Shown: piece after piece, positions 61,313 to 64,000 of the stretch
How the letters are laid out: each line of letters begins with the position of its first letter
Position numbering within the stretch: position 1 is the first letter of the stretch
From: an uncultured Bacteroidota bacterium
GTDB taxonomy: Bacteria > Bacteroidota > Bacteroidia > Chitinophagales > Chitinophagaceae
DNA length: 64,000 nt
NCBI GenBank assembly: GCA_903839875.1
Contig: CAIMDZ010000039.1
Span: 16,275-80,274, forward strand
Reading direction: 5' to 3'
Notes under the pieces: model-generated
Seen by the model: the letters and a program-made list of their open reading frames with translations, nothing else
Databases searched by the model: none
Told to the model about the DNA's origin: nothing
Translations under genes and position numbers: made by a program

Positions 61313-61463
61313 GTTGGTGTTCCTTAGGCTGACTGAGAACTAAAAAATGAACACATTAGCATTTTGTGGTTCTCAATATGCTTGCTTGTAATCGTTTTAA
61401 AATGGTTCGTTAAAATCAATTTAGCATAGGTTCGAGTTCTAAGTCAGCCTAAGGAACACTAAC
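61313..61463. mobile_element. MITE-like element with 29-bp terminal inverted repeats
   Basis: GTTgGTGTTCCTTAGGCTGACTgAGAACT at 61313-61341 and its complement at 61435-61463 (2 mismatches); no ORF inside. Confidence 0.7.
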
Positions 61464-61733
61464 AACTGCGGAAAATGTTACGAATAGTTCATTATGTGAA
61501 ACCCCAGGGAGTTCGTGTAGATACGAAAGACGGTACTTCCTAAATCGTGTTGGCAAGTGAACGATACAATCCTTTACTGTAGCGTGTTTTCGTTGATTAT
61601 GTAGTGTGAATAAGTGGATAACTATTCAGTGTTTTCGGGTGTTCGAGCATGATTTTTGCGGTATATTCGGTATAAAACCTGATAAAAATGCGCCAACGGT
61701 TTGAGCAACAAATAAGTATTGGAGGGATTGCAT

Positions 61734-63828
61734 TTAACCCACATTGCGTACTAACCAGATAATCCAAGGTCATTATCAGGTAGTTGTGTCTTTCGAATTT
61801 CGGCAGGGGGGACTACAAATTTTTTCCGGGTGAACGGTACAGGTTTATACCCGAGGGCTTTGTAAATGCACTTGACCTCATCCGTTGGTTCACTGCATTG
61901 GCGGATGATTATTTGTTCATACCGGTCGTTTTTCATGGTTGTTGTTACTGCCTTTTGTGTATTCATTGTCCTGACAGTATCGCGCCATTCATTATTAATA
62001 CCCTTTTGTTTTAGCTGGTGGCGGATCGTGTTTACCACCCAATATGCCAGCAAGCCCAAATGAAGATGAGCCATGGATGCAGCATCCGTTTTGTGGAAAA
62101 TCGGGCGCAGGTCAAGGTCTGTTTTGAGCACTCTGAAGGTATATTCTATTTCCCTGATCGTATTGTAAATGGTCCACTGGGTATGTTCGTCCTTTTCATT
62201 GAGGTTTGTACGCAACAGGTAGGTGCCTTCCTGTTTGTCAGTTTCCTTTTTCTCCCAGGTCAGGTCCACAACTGTCTCTTTAGAATCGTCCTTAACACAG
62301 ATGTCGTAGTGCTTGTGGGTGCTTGGGTAATTGGCTTTAAGTCGTCCTATCCGTTCCCATACTTTTGATAGTTTTTTTATCCCGCTTTTTTTATCCAGAC
62401 TGTCCTTGATCTGTTTGAGGCCTTCCTCAAAACGATCTGCAAAACGGTTATTCATGCTGCTTTCTTTGAGCGCTTTGGCATGGCTGTGTACCTGCAGATA
62501 GTTGTCGGTGCAACCTTCAACGGTTACTTTGCGAAGGGTAATGGGTTGTTCTTTGTTGTCCCGCACTACAACAGGAGATTGGTTGGTATCGGCTTTATAA
62601 TTTTTGAGTTTTGACCGCGATACACAGATGTAGCCATAGCCACTATCCCGCAGCAGCCTGATATTATCTTCAGTAGCGATGCCTGCATCCAATACCACCA
62701 CCGGCTTGCGGCCGTTGGCAGATGTTCTCAGGCTCATCTGTTTTATTATATGCTCCAGGGTCGTACTGTCTGCCGTGTTGCCTTCGTATATGTTGGAGTA
62801 TTTAAGAAAGCCTTCCGTATTGACTACAACGCCCAGTACCACAAGTTTCGCATCCTTACGTTTTTCTTTGCTTCTGCCAAAACGGGCGATATTGCTATTG
62901 GACATCCGCCCTTCAAAATAAGTGTTGGTCAGATCATACAATATTATTTTATCGTCCAGATCAAATAACTCATTGGTACGGTTACTTAAATGCTTTTCCA
63001 GCTCATCCTTTACGCTGTACAATTGGTGACTGATGGCATATAAACGGTCTTTGTTTATCTTACTTTCAGGGTATCCGGTCAATTCGCAAATGGCAGAGTT
63101 CTCCCTTATCCACTGACTGGTCCGGAGTTCAGAGGCCGGATAGACTGCACGGCTTACAATATGGGTCATTGCCAGCCTGATCGTTTCCTCATCCCACTCC
63201 TGCTGACGTAAAAATCTGCTGATCTTTAGTTGCTCAACTGTCTGAAGGCAAAGCCATTCAGCTCCAACTTCACGTACCTGTTTATTCTTTAGGCTGTTTA
63301 CATCTACTACATGGTAGTCTTTTCCGGATGCAATATCCAGCCGCCGCTTTTCTGCTATATCTGCAAAGAATTTTTGCGCCAGACGCTCCACCAGATCTTC
63401 TGTCGGTGCAAACATAGTGAGCTTACCTGTTCTTTGCTCATCTACTAATTGTTCTATCCTTCTGGCAAGGGCTTGTTTCTGTTCGTAAAGCGGCAGTTCA
63501 TCTAATGCACCCAACTGAATGATCGTATAGTGGCGCACCGCATTCCCTGAACGATAACTTTCGCACAAACGGTAATAGTCCTTAGGCTTGCCTGTTGCTT
63601 TATTTACCTTGGATATACGCTTGAGAAACATCAAATCAAAAGTAGATACAGCGTGCCAACGCTAAAAGTATGCGGTTGGACTACAAATTACGGTCAAAAA
63701 ATAGCCCTTTTGACTATCAATAATATAGGTATTAATCTAAAATATATACGACAAAAATCCGTACCATTTTAACAACGTAACCCCGAATTTTTAACATATT
63801 GAAAAAATAAAAAAGCAATGTGGGTTAA
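61734..63828 (-). mobile_element. IS1634-type insertion sequence
   Basis: Terminal inverted repeat TTAACCCACATTGC (61734-61747) / GCAATGTGGGTTAA (63815-63828) around one transposase ORF. Confidence 0.85.
61751..63634 (-). CDS. IS1634 family transposase
   Basis: DLTNTYFEGRMSNSNIARFGRSKEKRKDAKLVVLGVVVNTEGFLKYSNIYEGNTADSTTL; ...REIEYTFRVLKTDLDLRPIFHKTDAASMAHLHLGLLAYWVV. Confidence 0.9.
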   Translation of the reverse strand: MMFLKRISKVNKATGKPKDYYRLCESYRSGNAVRHYTIIQLGALDELPLYEQKQALARRIEQLVDEQRTGKLTMFAPTEDLVERLAQKFFADIAEKRRLDIASGKDYHVVDVNSLKNKQVREVGAEWLCLQTVEQLKISRFLRQQEWDEETIRLAMTHIVSRAVYPASELRTSQWIRENSAICELTGYPESKINKDRLYAISHQLYSVKDELEKHLSNRTNELFDLDDKIILYDLTNTYFEGRMSNSNIARFGRSKEKRKDAKLVVLGVVVNTEGFLKYSNIYEGNTADSTTLEHIIKQMSLRTSANGRKPVVVLDAGIATEDNIRLLRDSGYGYICVSRSKLKNYKADTNQSPVVVRDNKEQPITLRKVTVEGCTDNYLQVHSHAKALKESSMNNRFADRFEEGLKQIKDSLDKKSGIKKLSKVWERIGRLKANYPSTHKHYDICVKDDSKETVVDLTWEKKETDKQEGTYLLRTNLNEKDEHTQWTIYNTIREIEYTFRVLKTDLDLRPIFHKTDAASMAHLHLGLLAYWVVNTIRHQLKQKGINNEWRDTVRTMNTQKAVTTTMKNDRYEQIIIRQCSEPTDEVKCIYKALGYKPVPFTRKKFVVPPAEIRKTQLPDNDLGLSG

Positions 63829-63875
63829 GTATGAGTCATCCCGAAATAAAAAATAATTATGGGATATATTCACTT

Positions 63876-63919
63876 TTTCCTTGTTTGTCGGGGGGCATGC
63901 CCCCCGACAAACAAGGAAA
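63876..63919. repeat. 44-bp perfect palindrome
   Basis: tttccttgtttgtcggggggca|tgccccccgacaaacaaggaaa. Confidence 0.95.
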
Positions 63920-64000
63920 GTTCTACATTCCTTGTTGCCAATTTCTCTGTATTCTTATTTAGGGCCTGCTGGTTAAGTCACGTTAATTTTTGCATATAAG

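Noticed and set aside
1-64000. tRNA, rRNA or known riboswitch
   Set aside because: None could be recognised by eye; tRNAscan-SE/Infernal would be needed.

Overview
A 64-kb Bacteroidota-type chromosomal window, probably Chitinophagaceae/Sphingobacteriales-like; this rests on T9SS C-terminal domains, TTTG/TAnnTTTG promoters and beta-barrel/lipoprotein gene clusters. Most of it is housekeeping: IcmF, MnmG, RecX, NadA, a PpiD-like PPIase, HutH, MurB, LpxD, MazG, UbiX, Nth, a cystathionine gamma-synthase-type enzyme, and NtrY/NtrC-like regulators. The notable parts are: (1) a probable oriC at about 24.36-25.15 kb, with TTATCCACA boxes and diverging flanking genes, and two exact parS-type sites at and within mnmG; (2) five palindromes at 21-22 bp phasing upstream of a four-lipoprotein/heme/beta-barrel operon; (3) a DUF559 nuclease-like gene bounded by imperfect inverted repeats, with a gene-less copy of the same repeat 26 kb away; (4) a DUF1016/YhcG nuclease gene in a 1.5-kb islet between about 82-bp direct repeats that duplicate the 3' end of the neighbouring amidase gene, with related palindromes in its leader and CDS; (5) a dispersed non-coding module carrying a conserved promoter, in two to three copies; (6) a REP-like element inserted in frame in icmF; (7) an IS1634-type element, a MITE-like inverted repeat and a 44-bp perfect palindrome at the right end. 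All repeat and site calls come from reading the sequence by eye. No database search or folding was run, and family names are recognised from sequence motifs.
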